Shown: positions 27,832-37,294, numbered from the stretch's first letter. The stretch is DNA of 64,000 nucleotides from Algihabitans albus (GCF_003572205.1 NZ_QXNY01000005.1:1-64000), one strand, 5' to 3'. The notes: a model not told the origin generated them from the letters alone. A program made the numbers and translations.

Positions 27832-28380
27832 TCATCTCGCGCCTGCCGCCTTCGCCTCGGGTTCGTCGGCCTCGCCGGTCAGTCGGTCGCGGTTGCTGCG
27901 TAGCCAGTCGGCGGCGAATTCGTAGTAGGCGAGACCAAAGTCATGCACGAAGCGTTGCGCGGGTGAAGGGATGCTGAGGTCGCAGGCGCGTATGCCTTCC
28001 ATCTCCCTTTCCAAGTCGGCGATGCGGGCATCTACGACTTGGATCACGTGGTCTTGCGGCAGCAGGTCGGATAGAAAAAGCACGAGCAGGAAGTCGGAGC
28101 GGAAGCGATCCGGGAGCGGGGGGTGCAGCAAAGCCGCAACGAGTTGCTCCCGACCCGCCGAGGTCAGGCTGTAGACCTTCTTGTCGGGGCGCTTGTCTTG
28201 GGCCAAGGCGTTCCCGGTGACCAGACCCTCCTCAGCTAGCCGCGTCAGGGCCGGATAGATCGCGCCGAAGCTGGTTTCTTGGAAATGGTTGAGAGGTGCC
28301 GATTCCAAGGTTTTCTTGATCTCGTAGCCGCTGGCGGGCTTGGCCTGGAGGACGGCCATGCAAAGTGTTTTCGTATCCAA
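27832..28380 (-). CDS. PadR family transcriptional regulator
   Basis: This 182-residue regulator has the PadR winged helix at residues 1-80: LCMAVLQAKPASGYEIKKTL, then FGAIYPALTRLAEEGLV and the wing KKVYSLTSAGREQL. The C-terminal half is a helical dimerisation domain of the Vir_act_alpha_C type. The start is most likely TTG at 28380, because MDTKTLCMAVL matches family starts and GAGG lies just upstream; an ATG seven codons in is the alternative. It is upstream of the RND adaptor and pump on the same strand (127 bases), so it likely represses them, with a palindrome at 28413-28426 as candidate operator. Confidence 0.88.
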   Translation of the reverse strand: MDTKTLCMAVLQAKPASGYEIKKTLESAPLNHFQETSFGAIYPALTRLAEEGLVTGNALAQDKRPDKKVYSLTSAGREQLVAALLHPPLPDRFRSDFLLVLFLSDLLPQDHVIQVVDARIADLEREMEGIRACDLSIPSPAQRFVHDFGLAYYEFAADWLRSNRDRLTGEADEPEAKAAGAR

Positions 28381-28412
28381 TAAGGGCCTCGCTTTCGCGG
28401 CTTTATATCAGT

Positions 28413-28426
28413 TCGATATATATCGA
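28413..28426. promoter_or_regulatory. Palindrome upstream of padR, probable operator
   Basis: TCGATATATATCGA is a perfect 14-base palindrome centred about 40 bases upstream of the PadR start codon, in an AT-rich patch. Its position overlaps where the padR promoter should be, suggesting autorepression. Confidence 0.5.
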
Positions 28427-28494
28427 TCCAGAATAAGTCGATCGCGGTCGCGCAGGGCGGATTGACCTTTCCGAATTATGAAAAATACATCAGG

Positions 28495-28521
28495 CAAATA
28501 TCCATCAAAAATAGATATTTG
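28495..28521. repeat. Inverted repeat upstream of flagellar rod-like gene
   Basis: CAAATATC (28495-28502) and GATATTTG (28514-28521) are perfect complements separated by 11 bases. It lies in the divergent gap between padR and the rod-like gene, about 50 bases before the latter. It could be an operator; no poly-T run follows. Confidence 0.4.
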
Positions 28522-28572
28522 ACGCCACTGCCTCACCACCCCATTTTATAGGGTGGAAAGGAAGGTGACGCC

Positions 28573-28959
28573 ATGAATCCGGCCATTTCGACTGCCGTGT
28601 CTGGGGTTCAGGTTCACAGTAAGAGGTTCGCTGCCTCCGCGCACAACGTCGCCAACATGACTGTGGTAGTTCCGGGTGATGGCCTGGAGCAGCAGGTCGG
28701 ACCGTTCAGCGTCGATCCGGTCAGTGCTGTCGACGGTGGGGTTCGCGGTCAAACGCGATTCCTTTCACCGGCCTATGTACCAGCTCACGACCCCGACCAT
28801 CCGCTGGCCGATGCGAACGGCACGGTCGGGCAGGTCAATGTGTCGCTTGAGCAAGAGACAGTGCGGCAGATCGAGGCGCAACGCGCCTACGAGGCCAACC
28901 TCGCGGTGATTAAGGTCGGCGACTCCATGCTGGGCGCACTGCTCGATCAAAGCTCGTAG
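28573..28959 (+). CDS. Short flagellar basal-body rod-like protein
   Basis: The 128-residue protein has only the two ends of a flagellar rod/hook protein. The N-terminal motif is AISTAVSGVQVHSKRFAASA followed by HNVANM, and the C-terminal is NVSLEQETVRQIEAQRAYEA with ANLAVIKVGDSMLGALLD. These pair as the D0 coiled coil in FlgB, FlgC and FlgG proteins. It is like FlgC but very short between the ends, and no other flagellar gene is near. Such orphan copies occur in alphaproteobacteria. Function in motility is unproven. AAGGAAGGTGACGCC precedes the ATG as ribosome binding site. Confidence 0.8.
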   Translation: MNPAISTAVSGVQVHSKRFAASAHNVANMTVVVPGDGLEQQVGPFSVDPVSAVDGGVRGQTRFLSPAYVPAHDPDHPLADANGTVGQVNVSLEQETVRQIEAQRAYEANLAVIKVGDSMLGALLDQSS

Positions 28960-29070
28960 GATTCGCGCCGAAATCGGTGGCGAGTCAGGCTGCGCCCCAG
29001 CGATCTGTTGCGATCCTGACATCAGCCTCTTGTAACGGATGGTGCTGACACTCCGAAGATCGGCGGGTGA

Positions 29071-29116
29071 GGCGGGCCGTCCGTGAGCCAAGAGGCGGGC
29101 CGTCTATGAGCCAAAC
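29071..29116. repeat. Two tandem 23-bp imperfect repeats
   Basis: GGCGGGCCGTC followed by GTGAGCCAAGA-like sequence occurs at 29071-29093, and again with four or five changes at 29094-29116. It lies in the 222-bp gap between the rod-like gene and the GH15 gene. The gap shows no other feature beyond a likely promoter for the trehalose operon. Confidence 0.45.
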
Positions 29117-29181
29117 GGTTGGTGCGAAGGCACTAGCCGTCTATTGTCCTGGGCGCGATCTTCCTTTCCCTGCCCGAGCCT

Positions 29182-30969
29182 ATGATGTCTTCACTTGATC
29201 TTGCCTTGATCGGCAACAGCAGTTTTGCCGCTCTGGTCGACCGCCGCGCGCGAATCGTCTGGAGCTGTATGCCGCGTTTCGACAGCGATCCCGTTTTCTG
29301 CAGCCTGCTGGGTAACAGCGACGGCAACCCGTCCGGCGGGTTTTGGGAGATCGAACTGGAGGGTTTGGTCGAGTACGAACAACACTATCGGCACAATACG
29401 GCGGTGCTGGTGACCGAACTGCGCGACGCTGCGGGCAACGCGGTCGAAGTGGTCGATTTCGCGCCTCGGTTTCGCCACTACGGCCGCATGTACCGGCCCA
29501 TGCAACTGGTTCGGCAGATCCGCCCACTCAGCGGGACGCCTCGCATTCGCGTACGCCTGCATCCTGCACAGGATTATGGCGCCACTCGGCCCGTGTCCAC
29601 GCGTGGCAGCAACCATCTGCGCTTCGTCATGCCAGATCTGACATTGCGGCTGACCACCGACGCGCCCGTCTCCTACGTAGCCGACGAAGTTCCCTTCGTG
29701 CTGGAGACCGGCTTGACGTTCATCTTGGGTCCAGACGAGAGCCTGACTCAGTCGGTCGGCGCCATCGCCCGTGAGTTTGTGGAAAACACGGAAGCTTACT
29801 GGAGCGACTGGGTCAGAGGTCTCTCGATCCCTTTCGAGTGGCAGGAAGAAGTCATCCGAGCCGCCATAACGCTGAAACTCTGCGCCTATGAGGAAACGGG
29901 CGCGATCATAGCTGCGGCCACCACCTCGATCCCCGAAGCGGCCGGAACCGAGCGGAACTGGGACTATCGTTTCTGCTGGCTGCGCGACTCCTACTATGTG
30001 GTGCAGGCGCTCAACCGCCTGGGCGCCACCCGAACCATGGAAAGTTATCTTTTCTATATCACTAACCTGGTCGCGGGCTGGGATGGCGGCGACCTGCAGC
30101 CGGTCTTCGGGATCGCTCAGGAAGAGCGGCTGGACGAACGTGTCGTCGACCATCTGCCAGGGTATCGCGGTATGGGTCCGGTGCGCGTCGGCAATCACGC
30201 CTATACTCAGATCCAGAACGATGGCTACGGCAGTGTAATCCTGGCGACCACGCAAGTTTTCTTCGACCAGCGGATCGCCCATCCGAATACCGACAGCATG
30301 TTCACGCGACTCGAGCGGGTCGGCGAGCGAAGCGTCGCGCTCTGGGATCAACCGGATGCCGGACTGTGGGAACTGCGAAACAGCAAAGCCGTACACACTT
30401 ATTCCAGTGTCCTCTGCTGGGCCGGTTGCGACCGCTTGGCGCGGATCGCGCAACATCTCGGCAAGACCGATCGCGCGCGCTACTGGGCCGAACAGGCCGA
30501 GCGTGTTCGCGAAGGTACGATCGCCCAGGCCTGGAACGACGAGATCGGCAGTTTCACCCAGTCCTTTGGTGGCAGCGATCCGGATGCCTCTTTGCTGTTA
30601 ATGCCGTCACTGGGCTTCATAGCGGCCGACGACCCCCGCTTCATCGGCACGCTCGCCTTCGTGGAAAAGGAGTTGCGGCGTGGCAACCACCTGTTCCGCT
30701 ACGCCAAAGACGAATTCGGTGTTCCCGACAACTCCTTCAACATCTGCACCTTCTGGTACATCGACGCACTGGCACAAGTGGGGCGAATCGAGGAGGCGCG
30801 CGCGCTCTTCGAAGAGATGTTGATGTGCCGCAATGCGGCCGGATTGCTCTCGGAGGACCTTGACCCCACAACAAAAGAGCTTTGGGGCAATTTCCCGCAG
30901 ACCTACTCGATGGTGGGGCTGATCAACTCGGCGATGCGCCTCAGCCGATCATGGGAGGATGCCTTTTGA
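29182..30969 (+). CDS. Glycoside hydrolase family 15 protein, likely trehalase
   Basis: This 595-residue cytoplasmic protein (no signal peptide) is a bacterial GH15 enzyme. The N-terminal beta-rich domain starts with LALIGNSSFAALVDRRARIVW. The catalytic (alpha/alpha)6 barrel contains RNWDYRFCWLRDSYYVVQAL and ends with LWGNFPQTYSMVGLINSAMRL. GH15 members are glucoamylases, glucodextranases or trehalases. Coupling with otsA and glk favours a trehalase releasing two glucose units for the kinase. The start ATG 29182 (MMSSLDLAL) fits; ATG 29185 is equal. The stop overlaps the otsA start (TTGA). Confidence 0.85.
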   Translation: MMSSLDLALIGNSSFAALVDRRARIVWSCMPRFDSDPVFCSLLGNSDGNPSGGFWEIELEGLVEYEQHYRHNTAVLVTELRDAAGNAVEVVDFAPRFRHYGRMYRPMQLVRQIRPLSGTPRIRVRLHPAQDYGATRPVSTRGSNHLRFVMPDLTLRLTTDAPVSYVADEVPFVLETGLTFILGPDESLTQSVGAIAREFVENTEAYWSDWVRGLSIPFEWQEEVIRAAITLKLCAYEETGAIIAAATTSIPEAAGTERNWDYRFCWLRDSYYVVQALNRLGATRTMESYLFYITNLVAGWDGGDLQPVFGIAQEERLDERVVDHLPGYRGMGPVRVGNHAYTQIQNDGYGSVILATTQVFFDQRIAHPNTDSMFTRLERVGERSVALWDQPDAGLWELRNSKAVHTYSSVLCWAGCDRLARIAQHLGKTDRARYWAEQAERVREGTIAQAWNDEIGSFTQSFGGSDPDASLLLMPSLGFIAADDPRFIGTLAFVEKELRRGNHLFRYAKDEFGVPDNSFNICTFWYIDALAQVGRIEEARALFEEMLMCRNAAGLLSEDLDPTTKELWGNFPQTYSMVGLINSAMRLSRSWEDAF

Positions 30970-32408
30970 CCCTCGCGGGACCCGCCGTTTCGAGCAAGAC
31001 GGCGTCGAAGCCTGACAGAACCGTCGCGAAGCGGCGATTGGTCGTCGTGTCGAACCGGGTCGCGGTGCCACGGCCGGGACGCACGGGCGGCGAGGGCGGT
31101 CTCGCAGTGGGGGTGAAGGCAGCACTCGAGGAAAGCGGCGGGATGTGGTTCGGCTGGTCGGGCAAGACCATCGACCATGAAAAGGGAGAACCCGATGCCG
31201 CCGATCTCTCCGAATCAGGACCGATCACCTATGCCACGATCGACCTGACCCAGCGCGACTACGATGAGTACTACAACGGCTTTGCCAACCGCTCGATCTG
31301 GCCTCTGTTCCATTATCGTCTCGATCTCGCGGACTTCAACCGTCGCTACCTGGCCGGCTATCAAAGGGTCAACGCCCTCTTCGCACGCCGGCTGGCGCCG
31401 CTCTTGCGCGCCGACGATCTACTCTGGATCCACGACTACCACCTCATTCCCATGGCCGAGCAGCTTCGCCACATGGGATGCCGGCAGATCATGGGCTTCT
31501 TCCTGCACATACCCTGGCCGGCCATGGAGGTTTTGCTCGCGCTGCCCAACCAGCGCGCTCTTGTCCAATCTCTCTGTGCCTACGACCTGGTCGGGTTTCA
31601 GACGGAGGACTACCGCAAGGCCTTTCTCGACTACTGCCAGCGCGAACTGAGCGCGACCATCCTGGAGGACGGTACCGTCGAGGCCTTTGGCCGTCGCGTG
31701 CGGACCGGTACTTTTCCGATTTCGATCGATACCGAGCCTCTTGCCAAGGCAGCCGAGGAAGCGTCCGACTCACGCCAGATCCGCCGTTTGAGGGAGTCCG
31801 TCCGCAACCGTGACCTGATCATCGGCGTCGATCGTCTCGATTACTCCAAAGGTCTGCTGGTCCGTGTTCAGGCCTACGAACATCTGCTGCGGGCCTATCC
31901 GGCGAACCGAGGCCGGGTGGTGATGCTGCAGATTGCGCCGCCGTCGCGCATGGAAGTTCCCGAATACATGCAACTCCGCCATGAGATGGAGGGGGCCTGT
32001 GGTCATCTGAACGGTGCGTTCGCGGAGTTCGACTGGACACCGGTCCGCTACTTGAACAAGGGCTTCAGCCGCCGGATGTTGGCGGGCTTCTATCGCACGG
32101 CGCGCGTCGGCCTGGTGACGCCGTTGCGCGACGGTATGAACTTGGTCGCCAAGGAGTATGTCGCTTCCCAGGACCCGGAGGATCCCGGCGTTCTGGTGCT
32201 GTCCCGCTTCGCCGGTGCGGCACGCGAACTGGACGGCGCGTTGATCGTAAATCCCTACGACCTGGAGGCGACGGCGGAAGCGATGCAGACGGCGCTGTCG
32301 CTCGATCTGGAAGAACGGCGAGAGCGCTACCGCACGATGTTCAAACACTTACAAACCTATGACATCGACCGCTGGCGCGAGGACTACCTCTCGGTCCTGG
32401 CTGCATGA
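30966..32408 (+). CDS. otsA: Trehalose-6-phosphate synthase
   Basis: OtsA joins UDP-glucose and glucose-6-phosphate into trehalose-6-phosphate. The 480-residue GT20 protein has [14 protein letters not shown] at the N-terminus, [15 protein letters not shown] and FFLHIPWP in the sugar-phosphate site, [11 protein letters not shown], and [14 protein letters not shown] with [13 protein letters not shown] near the end. The start is TTG at 30966, overlapping the GH15 stop (TTGA) with GGGAGGA a few bases upstream. An ATG at 30951 in frame is the alternative. It overlaps glk by 4 bases. No OtsB phosphatase gene is in this cassette. Confidence 0.93.
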   Translation: MTLAGPAVSSKTASKPDRTVAKRRLVVVSNRVAVPRPGRTGGEGGLAVGVKAALEESGGMWFGWSGKTIDHEKGEPDAADLSESGPITYATIDLTQRDYDEYYNGFANRSIWPLFHYRLDLADFNRRYLAGYQRVNALFARRLAPLLRADDLLWIHDYHLIPMAEQLRHMGCRQIMGFFLHIPWPAMEVLLALPNQRALVQSLCAYDLVGFQTEDYRKAFLDYCQRELSATILEDGTVEAFGRRVRTGTFPISIDTEPLAKAAEEASDSRQIRRLRESVRNRDLIIGVDRLDYSKGLLVRVQAYEHLLRAYPANRGRVVMLQIAPPSRMEVPEYMQLRHEMEGACGHLNGAFAEFDWTPVRYLNKGFSRRMLAGFYRTARVGLVTPLRDGMNLVAKEYVASQDPEDPGVLVLSRFAGAARELDGALIVNPYDLEATAEAMQTALSLDLEERRERYRTMFKHLQTYDIDRWREDYLSVLAA

Positions 32409-33340
32409 CCGACACGCCGGCGGTTCTGATCGGCGATATCGGCGGCACCAACGCCCGCTTCGCGCTGGTCCGGGACTCGGGCGTAGAGACTCTCGAGCGC
32501 TTGTCGGTTGCGGCCTTTGCGAAACCCGAGGCTGCCTTGGCGAAGGTACTGGCGGAGGTGGAGGGACCCGTTCGTTTCGGACTGCTCGCCGTCGCCGGAC
32601 CGGTGAGCCAGTCGGGCGCCGAATTGACCAATGCCGGTTGGCGATTCGACGCTGAAGATCTCGCCTCCGGTCTTGGCCTCAAGAAAGTCTTTTTGCTTAA
32701 TGACTTCGCGGCACAAGCCCTCGCTCTGCCGGAGCTGTCGGCCGACGATCTGATTCCGCTCGGGGGACCGCGTCGGCCCGATACGTCGGCGCTGCTCGCC
32801 GTGCTCGGACCCGGCACGGGACTCGGTGTTGCCGCTCTTTTGCCCGACGACACGCCGCTGGTGGGCGAGGGCGGACATGTCACGCTGCCCGCCGTGACCC
32901 GAGAGGAAGCCGACGTTTTGGCGGGCTTGCGCCAACGCTACGGCCATGTCTCTGCCGAGCGGGTGCTCAGCGGCGAAGGCCTTGTCACGCTCTACCGCGC
33001 GGTCGGCGGCACGCGGGCCGGGACCGCTGCGGAGGTCACAGCAGCGGTTCGCCTTCATGATCCTGCGGCAACAAAAGCCATTTGCTTCTTCTTCGCGTTT
33101 CTCGGGACCGTCGCCGGCAACGTGGCGTTGACTTTCGGCGCACGTGGCGGAGTCTATCTCACGGGGGGTATCCTTCCCCGTCTGGTTCCGGAGCTGCGCG
33201 GTGCCGACCTCTACCAGCGTTTCTTGTCGAAGGGACGCTTTCGGTCTTATCTCGAAGCGATCCCCCTGCAGCTCGTGGTGCACTCCGACCCGGCTCTGCT
33301 CGGTTTGGCGCGCTATGCACGACGCTTGGGGAGCTCATAG
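32405..33340 (+). CDS. glk: Glucokinase
   Basis: This 311-residue kinase phosphorylates glucose with ATP and is of the Glk (non-ROK) type. Residues 9-18 give the phosphate-binding GDIGGTNARF. FLLNDFAAQALAL holds the catalytic Asp, VLGPGTGLGVAAL the second phosphate loop, and GEGGHVTLPAVTREE is typical of Glk. The start ATGA at 32405 overlaps the otsA stop. It would trap glucose released by the upstream GH15 enzyme and supply glucose-6-phosphate to OtsA, making the three genes a trehalose turnover cassette. Confidence 0.93.
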   Translation: MTDTPAVLIGDIGGTNARFALVRDSGVETLERLSVAAFAKPEAALAKVLAEVEGPVRFGLLAVAGPVSQSGAELTNAGWRFDAEDLASGLGLKKVFLLNDFAAQALALPELSADDLIPLGGPRRPDTSALLAVLGPGTGLGVAALLPDDTPLVGEGGHVTLPAVTREEADVLAGLRQRYGHVSAERVLSGEGLVTLYRAVGGTRAGTAAEVTAAVRLHDPAATKAICFFFAFLGTVAGNVALTFGARGGVYLTGGILPRLVPELRGADLYQRFLSKGRFRSYLEAIPLQLVVHSDPALLGLARYARRLGSS

Positions 33341-33397
33341 CGAGAAGCCGACCCATCGTGGAGAGTTCCATCCGGTCGAGATCGGCTTCGACGACGC

Positions 33398-36217
33398 TTA
33401 CTTCTGCTTTTGTCCGGTGACAGAGCGGTCGTCCTGGCTGGCGGCCGGCGCCAGTTTTCGGGGGCTATGAAGCGCTTCGGCGGCACGCTTGTTCAGCAGG
33501 CGGTCCAGAATGTCGATGAGCGCGTCGGGCGCGATCGGTTTGCGCAGGAAGGCCGCAGCGCCCGCCGCCCGCGCACCTTCCCCGTCGAGAGTCTCGCTGT
33601 AGCCGGTGCAGAGGATGACGGGCAGCTCCGGCCGAAGCTCATGAAGGCGCTTCATGAGCTGGACGCCTGTCATTCGGGGCATGGTTTGATCGCTGATCAC
33701 GGCATCGATTCGGCGGTGCGGAAAAAGGTCTAGAGCGGCCATGCCGCTGTCAGCTGTTACGGCGTCGAAGCCCCGGCGCGTCAGCGCGGTCGCCAGCATC
33801 GACCGTACGCCCTCTTCGTCATCGACCACGAGAACGGCGCGCTGACCGCTGGATCCTTGCAGCTTTGCCACTGGTCGCGATGCTCCCGGCCGGGCGGCGG
33901 CCGGGAGCAGAATACGAAACTTCGTCCCTTCGCCAAGCCGGCTTTCCACGGCGATGGCGCCTCCGTGGCTTGCGACCAGCCCATGTACGGCGGCGAGGCC
34001 GAGGCCGGTGCCGCGGCCGCGTTTCTTGGTCGTATAGAAGGGCTCGAACATCGCTTGCATCACCTTGGGGGTGATCCCGCAGCCACTGTCTTCGACACGA
34101 ATCTCGATCAGGTCTTGCCCGCCGGGGGGGCGTCCGAGCCACAGCCGGGCCGTGCCGTCGGGCGCTCTCTCGAGGAGTTGATCTTGGGCAGCGACCGTGT
34201 CGGCGAAGTTCGGCCAGGTCGACCGGCCTCGTGCCAACGTGAAGACGATCTTCCCCTCGGCGTCGCCGATCGCGTCGCGCGCATTCACCACGAGATTCAT
34301 CAAGACCTGGATCATCTGCGAGCGGTCGCCGAGGACTGTCGTACGTTTGTTGTCTCCCAAGTCGACCAGCAGCTCGATTTTTGGAGACAGCGTGGCGCGC
34401 AGCAGCTGTTCGGTCTCACGCATCACTTCGCGCAGCGGAACGATTTTACTGGCGCGTTCGCCGGCCCGGCCGAAGGCGAGGATCTGACCTATCAGATCCT
34501 GGGCACGTTTGCCCGCGTCCACCACTGCCTCAGCGAAGCGGCGTTGCTCACTGCCATCGGGCAGGTCCTCCACGAGAAAACCGGCGTAGCCCAGCATCGA
34601 TGCCAGGATATTGTTGAAGTCGTGTGCGATACCGCCTGCGAGCCGCCCGAGCGATTCCATCTTTTGCGACTGAAAGAGTTGCTGCTGCAGGCGCGTGCGC
34701 TCCGTCTCCGCCGCCTTGCGTTCGCTGATGTCGCGCGTCACGCCCAATAGGCCGCCGGTTACCAGGCGGCTTAGGGAGATTTCGAGAAACGCCGTTTTAC
34801 CGGTCAACGTCCGAGCCACGGCTTCGCCGCGCCAGCTACCTTCAGCTTCGACCTTCGGCAGGACTTCGTCGGTGAGGAACGCGATCTGACGCGGTTCGAA
34901 GTGAACCTGCCACGGTTTCCCGACGAAGTCCTCCGGCCGGCCGTCGAAGGTCCGGGCATGAGCGACATTCATATAGACGAAGTTGCCTTGCTTGTCGGTG
35001 ATGGCGATCCCGTCGTTGGCGGCTTCGATGGCCGTGGCGCGTTCGTTCAACTGCGCTTCGACGTTCTTGAGATAGGTGATGTCCGTTCTGACGCTGACGA
35101 GATTGCCGCTGGCGGTCTGCTGTTCGCTGACCAGGAAGACCCTGCCGTCTCTCAGCGGCTGCTCCCAGGTGTGGATCTCCCGCTCGCGCACCTGGCGCAC
35201 CCGCCAGTCCACCCATTTGTCGATACTCTGATCGAACTGGGCTCCTTCCTGCTCGGCAAAGGCTCGTGCGATGTCGCGGAAGGGTACGCGAGGCTGGAGA
35301 AGGTGTGCGATCGGTGGATAGAGTTCGGCATAGCGGCGATTGGCGAGAACGACCCGATCTTCCCGGTCGACCAGCAGAAAGCCCTCATCCAGGCTGTCGA
35401 TGGCTTCTCGCAGGATCCATTCGGCTTCCGTCGCTCTTCGCTGAGCCAGGGCCAGTTCTCGGGCATGCCGCTCGCTTTCCTGACGCGCCCGTTCGCTCTC
35501 GCTGAGGCGCTGCTCCGTCACGCGACGGCTATGGACGTCGGTCGCGGAGACGACGAAGGCGCGCTCGCCGGTGACCGGGTCGTACGCCGGCTGCATGCGC
35601 AGGGCGAACCAGCGTTCGCCGAGACGTGAGCGGAGTAGAACCTCGTCGTTGAAAATGGCGCCACCTGCCGCCCAGGCCATCGCGCGTTCGCCGGCCGATG
35701 TTTCGGCGAAAAGCTCCGGCAGCGAAAGGTTGCCGTCTTCGCGGATCATCAACAGGGTTTCGGCTGCCGGATTGGCAGCGATCAAGTATCCGTCCTTGCC
35801 GAACATGGCAACTGCAGCTCCTGCATGCCGCAGAGCCTCCAGTGAGCGTAGAACCCCCTCGACCGGGGCCGTGTCGAGACGAATCGCCTCAACCAGCATC
35901 GCGACGCTGCCATTCTCGAGCTTGACCGGAGACGTCAGGCAGCGCGCCCGCAAAGGTCCGGAGGGTGGATAGAAGGTCCACTCTTCCTCCTCCAAGGGCT
36001 CCCCGGCAGCCAGGCGACGCCGGTAGGCTTCCAGACGCCGTTGGGTGGCCGGCGAAAGGTCCGAGAAATCGACGGCAAGCAGCTCTTCTCTATCGGCTCG
36101 GCCCCAGAAGGCTGCGGCCGCGGCGTTGGCGTCGACGATCCGCCAGGCGTCGAAGTCAAAAACCCAGATCGGGCGTCTGAAATTCTCGAGCCGTAGTTCG
36201 GAGACTGAAGGGATCAT
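33398..36217 (-). CDS. Soluble PAS-containing hybrid histidine kinase
   Basis: The 939-residue protein has no membrane segment. About four PAS-like domains fill residues 1-500, for example ADREELLAVDF, MFGKDGYLIAANPAAETLL, VDREDRVVLANRRYAELYP and ITDKQGNFVYMNVAHARTFD. The HisKA helix has GRLAGGIAHDFNNILA with His near residue 531, then an HATPase domain with NLVVNARDAIGD, EDSGCGI and GRGTGLGLAAVHGLV. A C-terminal receiver (AVLVVDDEEGVRS) has its phospho-Asp near residue 843 in VISDQTMPRMTG. It is orphan: no response regulator is adjacent. ATG 36217 is chosen for the GAGGTGGC upstream. Confidence 0.9.
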   Translation of the reverse strand: MIPSVSELRLENFRRPIWVFDFDAWRIVDANAAAAAFWGRADREELLAVDFSDLSPATQRRLEAYRRRLAAGEPLEEEEWTFYPPSGPLRARCLTSPVKLENGSVAMLVEAIRLDTAPVEGVLRSLEALRHAGAAVAMFGKDGYLIAANPAAETLLMIREDGNLSLPELFAETSAGERAMAWAAGGAIFNDEVLLRSRLGERWFALRMQPAYDPVTGERAFVVSATDVHSRRVTEQRLSESERARQESERHARELALAQRRATEAEWILREAIDSLDEGFLLVDREDRVVLANRRYAELYPPIAHLLQPRVPFRDIARAFAEQEGAQFDQSIDKWVDWRVRQVREREIHTWEQPLRDGRVFLVSEQQTASGNLVSVRTDITYLKNVEAQLNERATAIEAANDGIAITDKQGNFVYMNVAHARTFDGRPEDFVGKPWQVHFEPRQIAFLTDEVLPKVEAEGSWRGEAVARTLTGKTAFLEISLSRLVTGGLLGVTRDISERKAAETERTRLQQQLFQSQKMESLGRLAGGIAHDFNNILASMLGYAGFLVEDLPDGSEQRRFAEAVVDAGKRAQDLIGQILAFGRAGERASKIVPLREVMRETEQLLRATLSPKIELLVDLGDNKRTTVLGDRSQMIQVLMNLVVNARDAIGDAEGKIVFTLARGRSTWPNFADTVAAQDQLLERAPDGTARLWLGRPPGGQDLIEIRVEDSGCGITPKVMQAMFEPFYTTKKRGRGTGLGLAAVHGLVASHGGAIAVESRLGEGTKFRILLPAAARPGASRPVAKLQGSSGQRAVLVVDDEEGVRSMLATALTRRGFDAVTADSGMAALDLFPHRRIDAVISDQTMPRMTGVQLMKRLHELRPELPVILCTGYSETLDGEGARAAGAAAFLRKPIAPDALIDILDRLLNKRAAEALHSPRKLAPAASQDDRSVTGQKQK

Positions 36218-36418
36218 CTTCGAAACGCCACCTCGCACGGCCGGTTCGGCCGACAGGGCAAGCCTCTACTAAGAAAGGGTGTGTGCCAAGAGCGCTGAGA
36301 CTCCCTGGAGGCGTAAGCGCAACGCTTTGTGCCAAGGTAGCGGCGGACCGGAATCGCCCGGACTTTGTTTAAATTCCCAAACTAGATTGGCGTGAGGCCG
36401 CTTCAAGACTGCCGATTT

Positions 36419-37294
36419 CTACTCTGGCAGTGGGATAAACTCCGTTTCGCCCGGAACCGGGTCGAAACGCTGGGCACGCCAGTCCGCCTTTGCCCGTTCG
36501 ATCATTGCGGGATCGCTGGCCACGAAGTTCCACCATATGTGGCGTGAGCCTTCGAGGGGATCCCCGCCCAGCAACAGCGCTGAGGTCGCCTTCGTCGCCC
36601 TGACTGTAATGGGGCGGCCGGGAACGAAGACTTGCAGCACGCCGGCCGGGCAGGGGCAATCGTCGATCTCCAGGGCTCCTGAAACCGGGTAGACCGCGCG
36701 TTCAAGATAGTCCGGCGGGATCTCCAGCGTCGCGCCTTCGCGCAATTCGATCGCGACATAGAGGGTTGGTGAAAACACCTCGACGGGTGAAGCGAGGCCA
36801 AAAGCCTGCCCGGCGATCACGCGCAGGTCGACACCGCCTTGCGATAGCTCCGGAAGTCTTTCGGCCGAATGGTGAATGAAAGCGGGCTCGTGCTTCTCGT
36901 GCGCTGCCGGCAAGGCGATCCAGGTCTGGATGCCATGCAACCGTTGCCCGGTCCGGCGAGCGACGTCGGGTGTCCGCTCCGAATGAACGATACCGCGGCC
37001 TGCCGTCATCCAGTTGACGGCACCTGGCTGAATTGCCTGAAACGAACCCAAGCTGTCCCTGTGCAGGATCTCGCCGTCGAAGAGGTAGGTGACGGTGGCA
37101 AGACCGATGTGCGGATGTGGCCGTACGTCCAGCCCTTGGCCGGGGGCGAACACCACCGGTCCCATTTCGTCGAAGAAGATGAAGGGACCGACCAACCGTC
37201 GTTTGGCGAAGGGCAGTACGCGGCGGACCATGAAGCCCTCGCCGAGGTCCCGCTCTCGCCCCGGGATCTCGATCTCTCGCCAGTCGTTGGCCAT
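36419..37294 (-). CDS. Pirin family protein
   Basis: The 291-residue bicupin has the pirin metal site: RPHPHIGLATVTYLFDGE supplies two His, and MTAGRGIVHSERTP supplies the third His and Glu. Pirins bind Fe, and bacterial ones act as quercetinases or regulators of central metabolism. The C-terminal cupin is also present (LYVAIELREGATLEIP). The ATG at 37294 with GGAGCAG just upstream is preferred over an earlier one. It is divergent from the glutamine-synthetase-like gene. Confidence 0.88.
   Translation of the reverse strand: MANDWREIEIPGRERDLGEGFMVRRVLPFAKRRLVGPFIFFDEMGPVVFAPGQGLDVRPHPHIGLATVTYLFDGEILHRDSLGSFQAIQPGAVNWMTAGRGIVHSERTPDVARRTGQRLHGIQTWIALPAAHEKHEPAFIHHSAERLPELSQGGVDLRVIAGQAFGLASPVEVFSPTLYVAIELREGATLEIPPDYLERAVYPVSGALEIDDCPCPAGVLQVFVPGRPITVRATKATSALLLGGDPLEGSRHIWWNFVASDPAMIERAKADWRAQRFDPVPGETEFIPLPE

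Noticed and set aside
29071-29116. CRISPR-like repeats
   Set aside because: Only two adjacent copies with no spacers and no cas genes in the window.
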